A stretch of 15,219 nucleotides of DNA from Sphingomonas sp. (lineage in GTDB: Bacteria > Pseudomonadota > Alphaproteobacteria > Sphingomonadales > Sphingomonadaceae): positions 1-15,219 of the forward strand of contig JAICVC010000037.1 of assembly GCA_025935515.1 (NCBI GenBank). Direction: 5' to 3'. A model generated the notes under the pieces. It saw nothing but the letters and a program-made list of their open reading frames with translations, was not told where the DNA came from and searched no databases. Both the position numbers and the translations under genes were made by a program. Below, one piece after another: positions 1 through 6,726 of the stretch. How positions within the stretch are numbered: the first letter of the stretch is position 1; each line of letters starts with the position of its first letter.

Positions 1-6
1 GGGCCA

Positions 7-1020
7 TCAGTCTGCCATCACTTTCTCAAGGGCTTTCTTCATGCGCTTCGGGCCCGGGAAATAGGCCCATTCGTAAGCGTGCGGGTAGGGCGTGTCCCAG
101 CCGGTGACGCGCTCGACCGCGGCTTCCAGGTGATAGAAGCAGCGCTCCTGCACCAGCGCGACGAGCTCGGCGCCATAGCCGCTGGTGCGCGGCGCCTCGT
201 GGACGACCAGGCAGCGGCCGGTCTTCTTGACCGACTGCTCGATCGTATCGAGGTCGAGCGGGACGAGCGTGCGGAGGTCAATGACCTCGGCGTCGAGGCC
301 CTGTTCCTCCACCGCCGCGAGCGCGACATGGACCATCGTGCCATAGGCGAGAACGGTCAGGTCAGTGCCTTCGCGCACCACCGCCGCCTTGCCGATGGGC
401 ACCGTGTAACGACCTTCGGGCACTTCGCTCGCGGGATGCTTCGACCACGGCTTGACCGGCTTGTCGTGGTGGCCGTCGAAGGGGCCGTTGTAGATGCGCT
501 TGGGTTCGAAGAAGATGACCGGGTCCGGGTCCTCGATCGCAGCGATCAGCAGGCCTTTGGCGTCGTACGGCGTCGAGGGGATCACGACCTTCAGGCCGGC
601 GATGTGGGTGAACAGCGATTCGGGCGACTGGCTGTGCGTCTGGCCGCCGAAGATGCCGCCGCCGTAGGGCGTGCGGATCACCATCGGCATGGTCCACTCG
701 GCCGCGGTGCGGTAGCGGATCTTGGCGACCTCGCTGACGATCTGGTCGTAGCCGGGGTAGATGTAGTCGGCGAACTGGATCTCGATCACCGGCTTGAGGC
801 CGTAGCAGGCCATGCCGACCGCGGTAGAGACGATCCCACCCTCGCTGATGGGCGCATCGAATACGCGGGTCTTGCCGAACTGCTTCTGCAGGCCTTCGGT
901 GACGCGGAAGACGCCGCCGAAATAGCCGATATCCTCGCCGAACACGACGATGTCCTCGTCTTGGCGCATCATCACCTTGTGCGCGTCGTTGAGCGCCTGG
1001 ATCATGTTCATGGTCGGCAT
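7..1020 (-). CDS. bkdA2: Branched-chain 2-oxoacid dehydrogenase E1 component, beta subunit
   Basis: 337 aa starting MPTMNMIQ. With the alpha subunit it forms the ThDP-dependent E1 that decarboxylates the 2-oxoacids of Val, Leu and Ile and passes the acyl group to E2 lipoate in the cytoplasmic complex. Visible features: a transketolase pyrimidine-binding domain at about residues 4-175, with PISEGGIV around Glu60 (the ThDP-activating Glu position) and GGQTHSQSPE at 125-134, then a transketolase C-terminal domain to the end. The frame stays open upstream to about 1404, but the ATG at 1020 fits the family start. It overlaps the alpha-subunit stop as TGATG, so the pair is translationally coupled. 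Length is normal for the family. E1 beta of pyruvate dehydrogenase is the main alternative, but the alpha partner has BCKDH-type motifs. Confidence 0.93.
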   Translation of the reverse strand: MPTMNMIQALNDAHKVMMRQDEDIVVFGEDIGYFGGVFRVTEGLQKQFGKTRVFDAPISEGGIVSTAVGMACYGLKPVIEIQFADYIYPGYDQIVSEVAKIRYRTAAEWTMPMVIRTPYGGGIFGGQTHSQSPESLFTHIAGLKVVIPSTPYDAKGLLIAAIEDPDPVIFFEPKRIYNGPFDGHHDKPVKPWSKHPASEVPEGRYTVPIGKAAVVREGTDLTVLAYGTMVHVALAAVEEQGLDAEVIDLRTLVPLDLDTIEQSVKKTGRCLVVHEAPRTSGYGAELVALVQERCFYHLEAAVERVTGWDTPYPHAYEWAYFPGPKRMKKALEKVMAD

Positions 1021-2288
1021 CAGTCGCGACCCTCGTCGAGCGCCTCTTCGCGCTGTTCGTTGAGGTGCCACGGCACCTCGGCATAGACGTCGTCGAACAT
1101 CGATCCGATGTCGTCCTTGCCCTGCTCGGGGAGGATTCCGAGCTTCTCCGATTCCTTCTGCGCGGCGCGTACGGCAGCGTCGCATTCGGCGGTCATGCCC
1201 GCGTGCCGCTCCTCGTCCCACTCGCCGATCGCCAGCAAATGCGCCTTCAGGCGCTCGATCGGGTCGCCCAGCGGCCAGGACTTTGCCTCGTTGGTCGGCC
1301 GATAACCGCTGGGATCGTCGGACGTGGAGTGGCCCTCGGCGCGGTAGGTGAAGAACTCGATCAGGGTCGGGCCCTGGTTCGAGCGGGCGCGCTCGGCGGC
1401 CCACTTCACGGCCGCATAGACCGCCAGCGCGTCATTGCCGTCAACCCGCATGCCGGCAATCCCGTAACCGACCGCGCGCTGCGCGAAGGTCGCACGCTCG
1501 GCGCCGGCAATTCCGGAGAAGCTGGAGATCGCCCACTGGTTGTTCACGACCGCGAGGATGACCGGCGCGTTGTAGACTGCGGCAAAGGTCATCGCGCTGT
1601 GGAAGTCGCCCTCGGCGGTGGCGCCGTCGCCGACCCAGCCCATGGCGATGCGGCTGTCGCCCTTGATCGCCGCGGCCATCGCCCAGCCGACCGCCTGCGG
1701 GAATTGCGTCGCGAGGTTGCCCGAGATCGAGAAGAAGCCGTGCGCCTTGTCCGAATACATGATCGGCAGCTGGCGGCCCTTCAGCTTGTCACCCTTGTTG
1801 GAATAGATCTGGCACATCATGTCCGTCAGCGGATAGCCGCGCGCGACGAGCAGGCCCTGCTGGCGGTAGGTCGGAAAATGCATGTCCTCGCGGTCGAGCG
1901 CGGTCTGGGCGGCGACCGCGATCGCCTCCTCGCCGGTGCATTTCATGTAGAAGCTGGTCTTACCCTGCCGCTGGGCGCGGTACATGCGGTCGTCGAAGAT
2001 CCGCACGGTGACCATGTCGCGAAGCATCTTGCGCAGGGTTTCGGGGTCGAGCTTCGGATCCCATGGGCCGATGGCCTTATTGTCATCACCCAGGACGCGG
2101 ACGAGGTCCGTCGTCAGTGCATGAGTCTCTGCCGCAGCGACGTTGGTGTCCGGTCGCGGCGCGACGCCGGCGGCGGGCACCTTCAGCGCAGAAAAGTCTG
2201 GCGTGTCGCCGGGCCGAAACGGCGGCTCGGGCACATGCAGCGCGAGCCTGGGCGCGTTGCGGCGCAGCGAGGGGTCCTTGTCGCTCAT
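1020..2288 (-). CDS. bkdA1: Branched-chain 2-oxoacid dehydrogenase E1 component, alpha subunit
   Basis: 422 aa. It binds ThDP and Mg and carries out the decarboxylation half-reaction of the branched-chain 2-oxoacid dehydrogenase complex. The ThDP motif is GDGATAEGDFH (about 220-230) through VVNNQW (248-252). RAEGHSTSDDPSGYR at 317-330 is the active-site loop in the form typical of branched-chain enzymes (HSTSDD) rather than pyruvate dehydrogenase. The first 60 residues are a Pro/Ala-rich extension, usual in alphaproteobacterial BCKDH alpha subunits. The ATG at 2288 is the first gene of the minus-strand operon; its stop overlaps the beta-subunit start. A palindrome centred about 57 bp upstream (2337-2354) could be its operator. 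Confidence 0.93.
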   Translation of the reverse strand: MSDKDPSLRRNAPRLALHVPEPPFRPGDTPDFSALKVPAAGVAPRPDTNVAAAETHALTTDLVRVLGDDNKAIGPWDPKLDPETLRKMLRDMVTVRIFDDRMYRAQRQGKTSFYMKCTGEEAIAVAAQTALDREDMHFPTYRQQGLLVARGYPLTDMMCQIYSNKGDKLKGRQLPIMYSDKAHGFFSISGNLATQFPQAVGWAMAAAIKGDSRIAMGWVGDGATAEGDFHSAMTFAAVYNAPVILAVVNNQWAISSFSGIAGAERATFAQRAVGYGIAGMRVDGNDALAVYAAVKWAAERARSNQGPTLIEFFTYRAEGHSTSDDPSGYRPTNEAKSWPLGDPIERLKAHLLAIGEWDEERHAGMTAECDAAVRAAQKESEKLGILPEQGKDDIGSMFDDVYAEVPWHLNEQREEALDEGRD

Positions 2289-2336
2289 GGTCGGAGCGAG
2301 CGCTTAGTCGCGGTTAAGCGCCGCGGCAACTGCGGG

Positions 2337-2354
2337 TGACAAGTAAACTTGACA
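2337..2354. promoter_or_regulatory. 18-bp imperfect palindrome, possible operator
   Basis: TGACAAGT-AA-ACTTGACA: 7 of 8 arm positions are complementary and the inner five are perfect. It lies 49 bp upstream of the E1-alpha start (-) and about 140 bp upstream of the DUF3297 gene (+). Its size and symmetry fit a dimeric helix-turn-helix repressor site. On the minus strand it contains TTGTCA, followed 17 nt later by GCTTAA, a weak match to a sigma-70 promoter. No regulator gene is adjacent, so the controlling protein is unknown. Confidence 0.35.
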
Positions 2355-2361
2355 TCACCGG

Positions 2362-2402
2362 TCATTGCGAGGAGCAACCAGTCGCGCGCAGTACTGGCGG
2401 CC
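2362..2402. repeat. Possible degenerate copy of an ATTGCGAG-type dispersed intergenic repeat
   Basis: The segment starts TCATTGCGAGGAGCAACCAG and then reads GTACTGGCGGCC. It recalls, from memory, one arm of a palindromic repeat common between genes of sphingomonads (ATTGCGAGC...AAGCAATCCAG). The second arm is not recognisable here, so this would be a decayed or half copy. Low confidence without a genome-wide comparison. Confidence 0.25.
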
Positions 2403-2496
2403 GCAATTTGGCGAAGACAATGGCCGAGACGCCGTTGGTCGAAGAGAGAAGGTCGCTGGTTGACCTTGTGCGCCCCGCTCAAGTAGCCGCGTCCGC

Positions 2497-2772
2497 ATGG
2501 CCCATCAGACCGACATCCCGCCCGACCGCCTCTCGCTCGATCCGCGGAGCGAACATTATGACGAGACGCTGCTCAGCCGCGGCGTTGGGATCAGGTTCAA
2601 TGGCCAGGAAAAGACCAACGTCATCGAATATTCGATCTCGGAAGGCTGGATCCGCGTTGCGGCCGGCCGCAGCCGCGACCGGTTCGGCCAGCCGATGACG
2701 ATCAAACTAAAAGGCCAGGTCGAGCCCTATTTCGAAACACCGTGTGATGGGGCCGAATCCAAGGCGGACTGA
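2497..2772 (+). CDS. DUF3297 family protein
   Basis: 91 aa, small and soluble, no signal peptide or membrane segment. It matches DUF3297 as I know it: an N-terminal PPDRLSLDPRSEHYD, the core GVGIRFNGQEKTNVIEYSISEGW, then IRVAAGR and a lysine-rich MTIKLKGQVEPYFE. The function of the family is not established, and database names such as glutathione peroxidase are not supported by the sequence. There is no clear Shine-Dalgarno sequence before the ATG. TTGACC at 2460-2465 could be a -35 element, but no good -10 follows. Its stop directly abuts the stop of the convergent chemoreceptor gene. The start could not be much earlier, because the family begins at this point. Confidence 0.85.
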   Translation: MAHQTDIPPDRLSLDPRSEHYDETLLSRGVGIRFNGQEKTNVIEYSISEGWIRVAAGRSRDRFGQPMTIKLKGQVEPYFETPCDGAESKAD

Positions 2773-4278
2773 TCAGGCCGCCCGCAGCCTCTCGAGGAAG
2801 CCTGCGGTCCCTGTTTGAAGACTCTGTGCAATTTTGGCGAGCGTTGTCGCTGACGCTTTGACTTCCTCAGACAGGGCCACGGCCTCGCCCGTTGATCGCG
2901 CGACCTCGCCGATGCGTTGGGCGATCGCGTCGACGCCGACCGCGCTCTCCGCGGCATTATTCTCGATCCTGGATGCAACCGACCGCTGCTCGGCAATCTC
3001 GCGTCGCATTAGGCTGGCAGCCTGTGACAATTCACCCATGCCCTCCGCAATTTGCCGAACAGCAAGCCGCGCCTCCTGGGCACCTGCGTCGACATTCAGG
3101 ACAAGCGCCGTGATCTGGCTGGTTGCGTCGCCGGCCTTGGCAGCGAGCGCTTTGACCTCGGCAGCGACCACGGCAAACCCGCGCCCGGCATCGCCGGCTC
3201 GTGCCGCCTCGATGGTCGCATTCAGCGCAAGCATATTGGTCTGCCCTGCGACTCCTCCGATCAATGTCGCAAAGGCATCGATGTTCGCCGTTTGCTCGGA
3301 GAGCGTTGCGATCGCCGATTCACCGATTTGCGAAGTCTTCTGCGCTACGCCGCCGAGCTCGGCTTGCTGCTCTGCGGCCACTGCTATACTTGCAATGGAC
3401 TTCGACAAATCACTGACCCTTGCAGAAACCTCGAGCGCATTGCGCGAGGCGGATTCGGCCTCGGTTGCAGCGGCGGCTGATTGTCTGCCGGCGTCGTTGG
3501 CGAAACGGTGCATGTTGCCGGCGGCCTTCTCCAATTGCTCGGCGGCGGCGCCAACCGATTGAACCACCTTTGCGACCGAATTTTCGAATGCCGAGGCTAG
3601 CGCGAGCAGCTCACCTCGGCGTGCGTCGGCATTCTCGCGGCGCTCGAGCCCCAATCGCTTCGCGCGCTCAGATTCGGCATGGGCCTCGGCGGCTTGCGCG
3701 GCCGCGAGCGCGTCCCGTGCGGCCTTAGCCGAAAGATCGCTCGACTGGCGTGCTTCGGATTGCTCGACGAACAGGCGGCCCATGTTCATCATAACCGGCG
3801 CCAGCACGCCAAGAACCAGGCCCACGGCCAGAGCGTGGACCATCACTCGCGCAAAGTCTCCGCTTCCGATGAAGACCCATTCAGGCGCGATATAGCTGAG
3901 CAGAAGATGGTGGACCGAGATGACAGTCGTCGCGACGGCGATCGGACGCCAGTCGCAGAGCAGGGTTAGCGCTGCGAGTCCGACAAAGAAGTACATGTGA
4001 CCTTCCATCTGCCAAGGATGACCGTTGAGCAGATAGACGAGCAGAGCCGGTTGGACGGCCGCCATCACGCCGAGAATCGTCCCTACCTGGAAGTCGTAGC
4101 GTCGTTGTCGCGAGAACCAGGCCGGAAGAAGGTTGATGAGGGCCGAGGCCATCACGGCCTGAACCTCATTGCGGAGGTCGAACAGGATCGTCAGTAGGAC
4201 AAGGGCGGCCGTCGAGGCCCAGCCAATCAGGGTCAGGAGGCGGACGCCGCGGAGACGCAGTATCGTCAGCTCATTCAC
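2773..4278 (-). CDS. Methyl-accepting chemotaxis protein with six-helix membrane sensor
   Basis: 501 aa with a GTG start at 4278 preceded by GGAGAG at 6 nt. Six hydrophobic segments (about 11-33, 37-55, 65-84, 94-109, 112-131, 144-167) have almost no periplasmic part, so the signal is probably sensed in or at the membrane. Next come an Ala/Glu-rich linker helix (about 170-215) and a signalling coiled coil. The conserved hairpin tip GQTNMLALNATIEAARAG (345-362) and GRGFAVVAAEVKALA (365-379) contact CheA/CheW. The sensor has several His in or near the helices (H87, H94, H123, H124, H148). No HAMP domain is obvious. The start overlaps the stop of the upstream 107-aa gene as GTGA, indicating coupled translation. 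No other chemotaxis genes are in the window. Confidence 0.93.
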   Translation of the reverse strand: MNELTILRLRGVRLLTLIGWASTAALVLLTILFDLRNEVQAVMASALINLLPAWFSRQRRYDFQVGTILGVMAAVQPALLVYLLNGHPWQMEGHMYFFVGLAALTLLCDWRPIAVATTVISVHHLLLSYIAPEWVFIGSGDFARVMVHALAVGLVLGVLAPVMMNMGRLFVEQSEARQSSDLSAKAARDALAAAQAAEAHAESERAKRLGLERRENADARRGELLALASAFENSVAKVVQSVGAAAEQLEKAAGNMHRFANDAGRQSAAAATEAESASRNALEVSARVSDLSKSIASIAVAAEQQAELGGVAQKTSQIGESAIATLSEQTANIDAFATLIGGVAGQTNMLALNATIEAARAGDAGRGFAVVAAEVKALAAKAGDATSQITALVLNVDAGAQEARLAVRQIAEGMGELSQAASLMRREIAEQRSVASRIENNAAESAVGVDAIAQRIGEVARSTGEAVALSEEVKASATTLAKIAQSLQTGTAGFLERLRAA

Positions 4279-4598
4279 GAATTACTCTCCGAATGTGAAG
4301 CGCCGCAGAGGGCTTGTGGCGCGGACAGGATCAGAACACCTTCCTCTAGCAATGGCAGGAATTGGCCCTCGCTTGATCCGAAAACGATCAACGATCCCGG
4401 AAGCGGTCCCGGGCCTACTGCGGCGACAGGCAATTGCTTGAGCAATGCGGGACTCATCGGATTTCCATCGAGCGGGATCAGCATCATCTGACCACGATCG
4501 GGCGGGGCGAATGCGAGCATACAGAGCAGCGCGGCAGCGAGCGCGACTTGTGCCACGAGCGCTACCTTAAAACGCAATACTGATGCCCCACTACGCAT
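4275..4598 (-). CDS. Membrane-anchored small protein coupled to the chemoreceptor
   Basis: 107 aa, not recognised. An N-terminal hydrophobic helix (about 11-31, ALVAQVALAAALLCMLAF) preceded by basic residues suggests a signal anchor or uncleaved signal peptide. The remaining ~75 residues would be periplasmic. They are Pro/Gly/Leu-rich with LIPLDGNPMSPALLKQLP and PGSLIVFGSSEGQFLPLLEEGVLILSAP, and carry one Cys near the end (about 98). The TGA stop lies inside the GTG start of the chemoreceptor (4-nt GTGA overlap), so the two are co-translated. That suggests, but does not prove, that it works with the receptor, for example as an accessory sensing subunit. The ATG at 4598 has a weak upstream AGGG. 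A CtrA-like site lies 25-40 bp upstream. Confidence 0.7.
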   Translation of the reverse strand: MRSGASVLRFKVALVAQVALAAALLCMLAFAPPDRGQMMLIPLDGNPMSPALLKQLPVAAVGPGPLPGSLIVFGSSEGQFLPLLEEGVLILSAPQALCGASHSESNS

Positions 4599-4620
4599 GG
4601 GGCGATCCCTAACCTATCTT

Positions 4621-4638
4621 GGTAAACAGCCGTTTAAC
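4621..4638 (-). promoter_or_regulatory. Possible CtrA-binding site upstream of the chemoreceptor operon
   Basis: On the minus strand the sequence reads TTAA-ACGGCTG-TTTACC. This fits the alphaproteobacterial CtrA consensus TTAA-N7-TTAA with one mismatch in the second half. It sits 25-39 bp upstream of the first gene of the chemoreceptor operon. CtrA is known to control motility and chemotaxis genes in this class, so the location makes sense. A short motif like this also occurs by chance. Confidence 0.3.
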
Positions 4639-4667
4639 GCTCTTCGCGGCGCCTCGGCCTAAGTAAT

Positions 4668-4895
4668 TCAAGAGGCAGGAGAAGAAGGCGTTGCCTCGTC
4701 CGGATAACCGGCTCGCGCGCGGCGCCCGCGCCGCCATTTCCTGAGCGCCCAGCCGCCAAGCGCGACCGCAGCCAGCGCCGGAACGCTGCGCCTGGCGAGC
4801 GCCGCCGCGCCATAGCCCAGGATGGCGCCCTTTGCGCCCTTGTTCGAGCCGGCGATCTTGCCGCCCAGCCACGCGCCCGCAAGCTTGCCCAACAT
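4668..4895 (-). CDS. Small Gly/Ala-rich conserved protein, function unknown
   Basis: 75 aa starting MLGKLAGAWLGGKIAG. The first half is Gly/Ala-rich with spaced lysines (GSNKGAKGAILGYGAAALARR). Residues 37-52 are hydrophobic (VPALAAVALGGWAL) and are followed by a strongly basic stretch KWRRGRRAR, so it is probably membrane-associated with the basic part in the cytoplasm. GGAG stands 8 nt before the ATG, a good ribosome binding site. I recall similar small proteins in sphingomonads, all without function. It is divergent from the psp operon and shares the 224-bp intergenic region with the sigma-54 promoter, so co-regulation is possible but not shown. Confidence 0.7.
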   Translation of the reverse strand: MLGKLAGAWLGGKIAGSNKGAKGAILGYGAAALARRSVPALAAVALGGWALRKWRRGRRARAGYPDEATPSSPAS

Positions 4896-5046
4896 GAGTC
4901 ACACTCCAGTCTGGAATCGTCCGACGGCTCGACGCGCCGGACGTGGCGAATGTTCCCGGCCGCGCCTTGGGATTTCGCGCCAATTGTTGGTTGGGAAATT
5001 GTGCCAATCGATGCAGCCCATCCAAGTTTTTGGCGGTTTTGCGGGA

Positions 5047-5063
5047 TTGGCACGCTCCTTGAT
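5047..5063 (+). promoter_or_regulatory. Sigma-54 promoter of the psp operon
   Basis: TTGGCACG-CTCC-TTGAT matches the sigma-54 consensus YTGGCACGrNNNTTGCW, except for a C at the weakly conserved r position and an A where the -12 C is expected. The spacing of the -24 GG (5049-5050) to the -12 G (5061) is correct at ten bases. The predicted start is near 5074, giving a leader of about 46 nt before the first gene at 5120. Sigma-54 control of psp genes through the enhancer-binding protein PspF is well known. No pspF is visible in this window, so it would have to act from elsewhere. Confidence 0.75.
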
Positions 5064-5119
5064 TAGCAGTGTTCATCGACCCGCAAGCAAAAACCGGCGG
5101 GCGAAAAAGGAGATTTCAA

Positions 5120-5269
5120 ATGTCGTCGCAGTCGCAGTTCAGCCGCACCCTGGTCGCCATGATCGGCGCGCTCGTGATGAGCACGGTCGCCATCGGCGCC
5201 GCGGTCGGGCCGGCCCAAGCCAACGCCGCGCCCAATGCCAGCACCACGAAGGTCACCATCAATGCCTGA
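5120..5269 (+). CDS. Exported 49-aa micro-protein, first gene of the psp operon
   Basis: 49 aa with a near-perfect ribosome site (AAGGAG, 7 nt before ATG). Residues 9-34 form a textbook signal peptide: Arg, hydrophobic core TLVAMIGALVMSTVAIGAAV, then GPAQA with cleavage likely after AQA. The predicted mature peptide is only about 15 residues (NAAPNASTTKVTINA). If not cleaved, it would be a single-span membrane protein. The frame extends upstream to 5069, but the ribosome site decides for 5120. It lies between the sigma-54 promoter and pspA and overlaps the pspA start by 8 nt, so it should be induced with the psp genes. I know similar tiny signal-peptide proteins beside psp genes in sphingomonads but no described function. 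Confidence 0.72.
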   Translation: MSSQSQFSRTLVAMIGALVMSTVAIGAAVGPAQANAAPNASTTKVTINA

Positions 5270-6035
5270 ACTCGAAGTCCTTGAAGCCAAGGTCCCGGTC
5301 CGCACGCCTCGCCTGGTCGAGGTGGAGTCCGAGGCCCAGAGCGGGCGCTTCGCTCCCGTCGCCGGCTGGCTCAGCGGTCCGGTGTTCAGCCGCGCTCGCG
5401 ACATTTTCGCGGCGAACATGACCGAGCTTCTCGACCGGGCCGAAGATCCGGCGCGGATGATCCGGATGATCATCCTCGAGATGGAAGAAACATTGGTCGA
5501 CGTCCGCGCGACCGCAGCCCGCTCGATCGCCGATATCAAGGAGATGCGGCGCGCGGTGGGCCGGCTCGACGAGCTGCAGGCCGACTGGACCGGCAAGGCC
5601 GAGCTGGCGCTCAGCAAGGACCGCGAGGACCTCGCCAAAGCGGCGCTGGTCGAGCGGCAGAAGGCGACCGAAATGGCGGACGGGATCCGCGACGAGCTCG
5701 GCCAGATGGAACAGGTGCTGCGCGGCTACGAGGCCGACATCGCCAAGCTCCAGGGCAAGCTGCGCGAGGCGCGTGCCCGCCAGAACGCGATCGCGGCGCG
5801 GTTCGAGAGCGCGGTCACGCGGGCCAGGGCTCGCGAGATCATGCACGGCAGCCGCACCGCCGATGCGTTCGCCAAGTTCGAGCTGCTCGAGCGCCGCGCC
5901 GACTTCGCCGAAGGACGTTGCGAGGCGCTGGGGATCACCAGCCTCGAAGACGAGATCGACCAGCTGCGCGCGGACGAGAAGATCGACGCCGAACTGGAAG
6001 CCATGAAAACCGCGCTGAAGACGCGGGTGAACTGA
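5262..6035 (+). CDS. pspA: Phage shock protein A (PspA), N-terminally extended
   Basis: 257 aa. PspA is a peripheral inner-membrane protein of the ESCRT-III/Vipp1 superfamily that binds stressed membrane, preserves the proton motive force, and inhibits PspF when idle. The canonical protein begins at about residue 41 (VFSRARDIFAANMTELLDRAEDP, the membrane-binding amphipathic helix). It continues as a long coiled coil through MIRMIILEMEETLVDVRA (67-84), ALSKDREDLAKAALVERQKA and the FELLERRADFAEGR segment near the end. Residues 1-40 are an unusual extension with coding-like GC3 use. The ATG at 5262 overlaps the preceding gene's stop by 8 nt, suggesting coupling. A GTG at 5382 would give the canonical length (217 aa) but has no convincing ribosome site. 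Confidence 0.93.
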   Translation: MPELEVLEAKVPVRTPRLVEVESEAQSGRFAPVAGWLSGPVFSRARDIFAANMTELLDRAEDPARMIRMIILEMEETLVDVRATAARSIADIKEMRRAVGRLDELQADWTGKAELALSKDREDLAKAALVERQKATEMADGIRDELGQMEQVLRGYEADIAKLQGKLREARARQNAIAARFESAVTRARAREIMHGSRTADAFAKFELLERRADFAEGRCEALGITSLEDEIDQLRADEKIDAELEAMKTALKTRVN

Positions 6036-6051
6036 GGAAAGGAAGGGGATA

Positions 6052-6453
6052 ATGACGATGGCCCGCAAATATCCGTATTCGCTCGACCGCAAGGATTCGA
6101 AGATCGCCGGAGTCGCTTCGACGATCGGCGGAATGATGGGGGTCGACCCGACCTTCATCCGCATCGGCTTCGTAGCCGCCGCGATCTTCATCAGCTTCAA
6201 GCTGACGCTCATCGCCTACGCCGCGATCGGCATCTACCTCGCGGTGCAGAAGAAGCGCGCGATGTGCGGCGAACGCCGGATGAGCGATTTCGACCGCATG
6301 GGCGAGGTCGCCCGCCGCAAGCCGACGACCCATGCGATGGTTCACGATTTCGACGAGACCGACCGCCGGCTGATGGCGATCGACCATGAGATCAACAGTC
6401 AGAACGAAGAGCTGGCGCGCGAGATCGAAGCGCTCCGCCAGGAGGAGAAGTGA
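6052..6453 (+). CDS. pspC: PspC domain protein
   Basis: 133 aa. The N-terminal PspC domain (about 8-66) has YSLDRKDSKIAGVASTIGGMMGVDP followed by a membrane helix (about 36-64, FIRIGFVAAAIFISFKLTLIAYAAIGIYLAV). The rest is a charged cytoplasmic tail with coiled-coil character (EINSQNEELAREIEALRQEE at the end). In other bacteria PspC is an inner-membrane sensor that works with PspB to release PspF from PspA. GGAAGG lies before the ATG at 6052; a second ATG two codons later is a possible alternative start. The gene is 16 bp after pspA and overlaps pspB by one base (TGATG). Confidence 0.9.
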   Translation: MTMARKYPYSLDRKDSKIAGVASTIGGMMGVDPTFIRIGFVAAAIFISFKLTLIAYAAIGIYLAVQKKRAMCGERRMSDFDRMGEVARRKPTTHAMVHDFDETDRRLMAIDHEINSQNEELAREIEALRQEEK

Positions 6454-6683
6454 TGGACCCGATCACGATGGCAGTGCTCGCAGCGAGCGTCCTGGCCGGC
6501 ATGGCCGCGGCGAGCTGGGCCGGCCTCAAGGCCTGGAACGGCTGGCTGGAGCTCAAGAAGATGGAGCTGGCGCAGTCGGTCGGCGACCGCGGATTGCCGC
6601 CCGCCAGCGGCCGGATCGAGATCGCCGATCTGCGTGAGCGGGTCCGCAAGCTCGAGGCGATCGCCGCCGGTATCGACATCTGA
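6453..6683 (+). CDS. pspB: PspB-like envelope stress protein
   Basis: 76 aa. One N-terminal membrane helix (about 4-27, ITMAVLAASVLAGMAAASWAGL), then a cytoplasmic helix that ends LRERVRKLEAIAAGID. This closely follows the PspB pattern (MRERIQALESIL...) in the leucine-zipper-like C-terminal part. Length equals the usual 70-75 aa. A very strong ribosome site, GGAGG, is 7 nt upstream of the ATG at 6453; the in-frame GTG one codon earlier is less likely. The last gene of the psp operon, followed 43 bp later by an intrinsic terminator. PspB normally pairs with PspC to relay membrane stress to PspA. Confidence 0.82.
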   Translation: MDPITMAVLAASVLAGMAAASWAGLKAWNGWLELKKMELAQSVGDRGLPPASGRIEIADLRERVRKLEAIAAGIDI

Positions 6684-6726
6684 ATCAATCGCCCCCGCGC
6701 GCTTCGTCCCCAGGCGCGCATAATGA

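Noticed and set aside
79..2339. Long plus-strand open frames across the bkd genes (for example 79-1086 and 1065-2339)
   Set aside because: They are antisense shadows of high-GC genes: Arg/Val/Asp/Leu-rich without recognisable domains, while the minus strand gives clear E1 alpha and beta.
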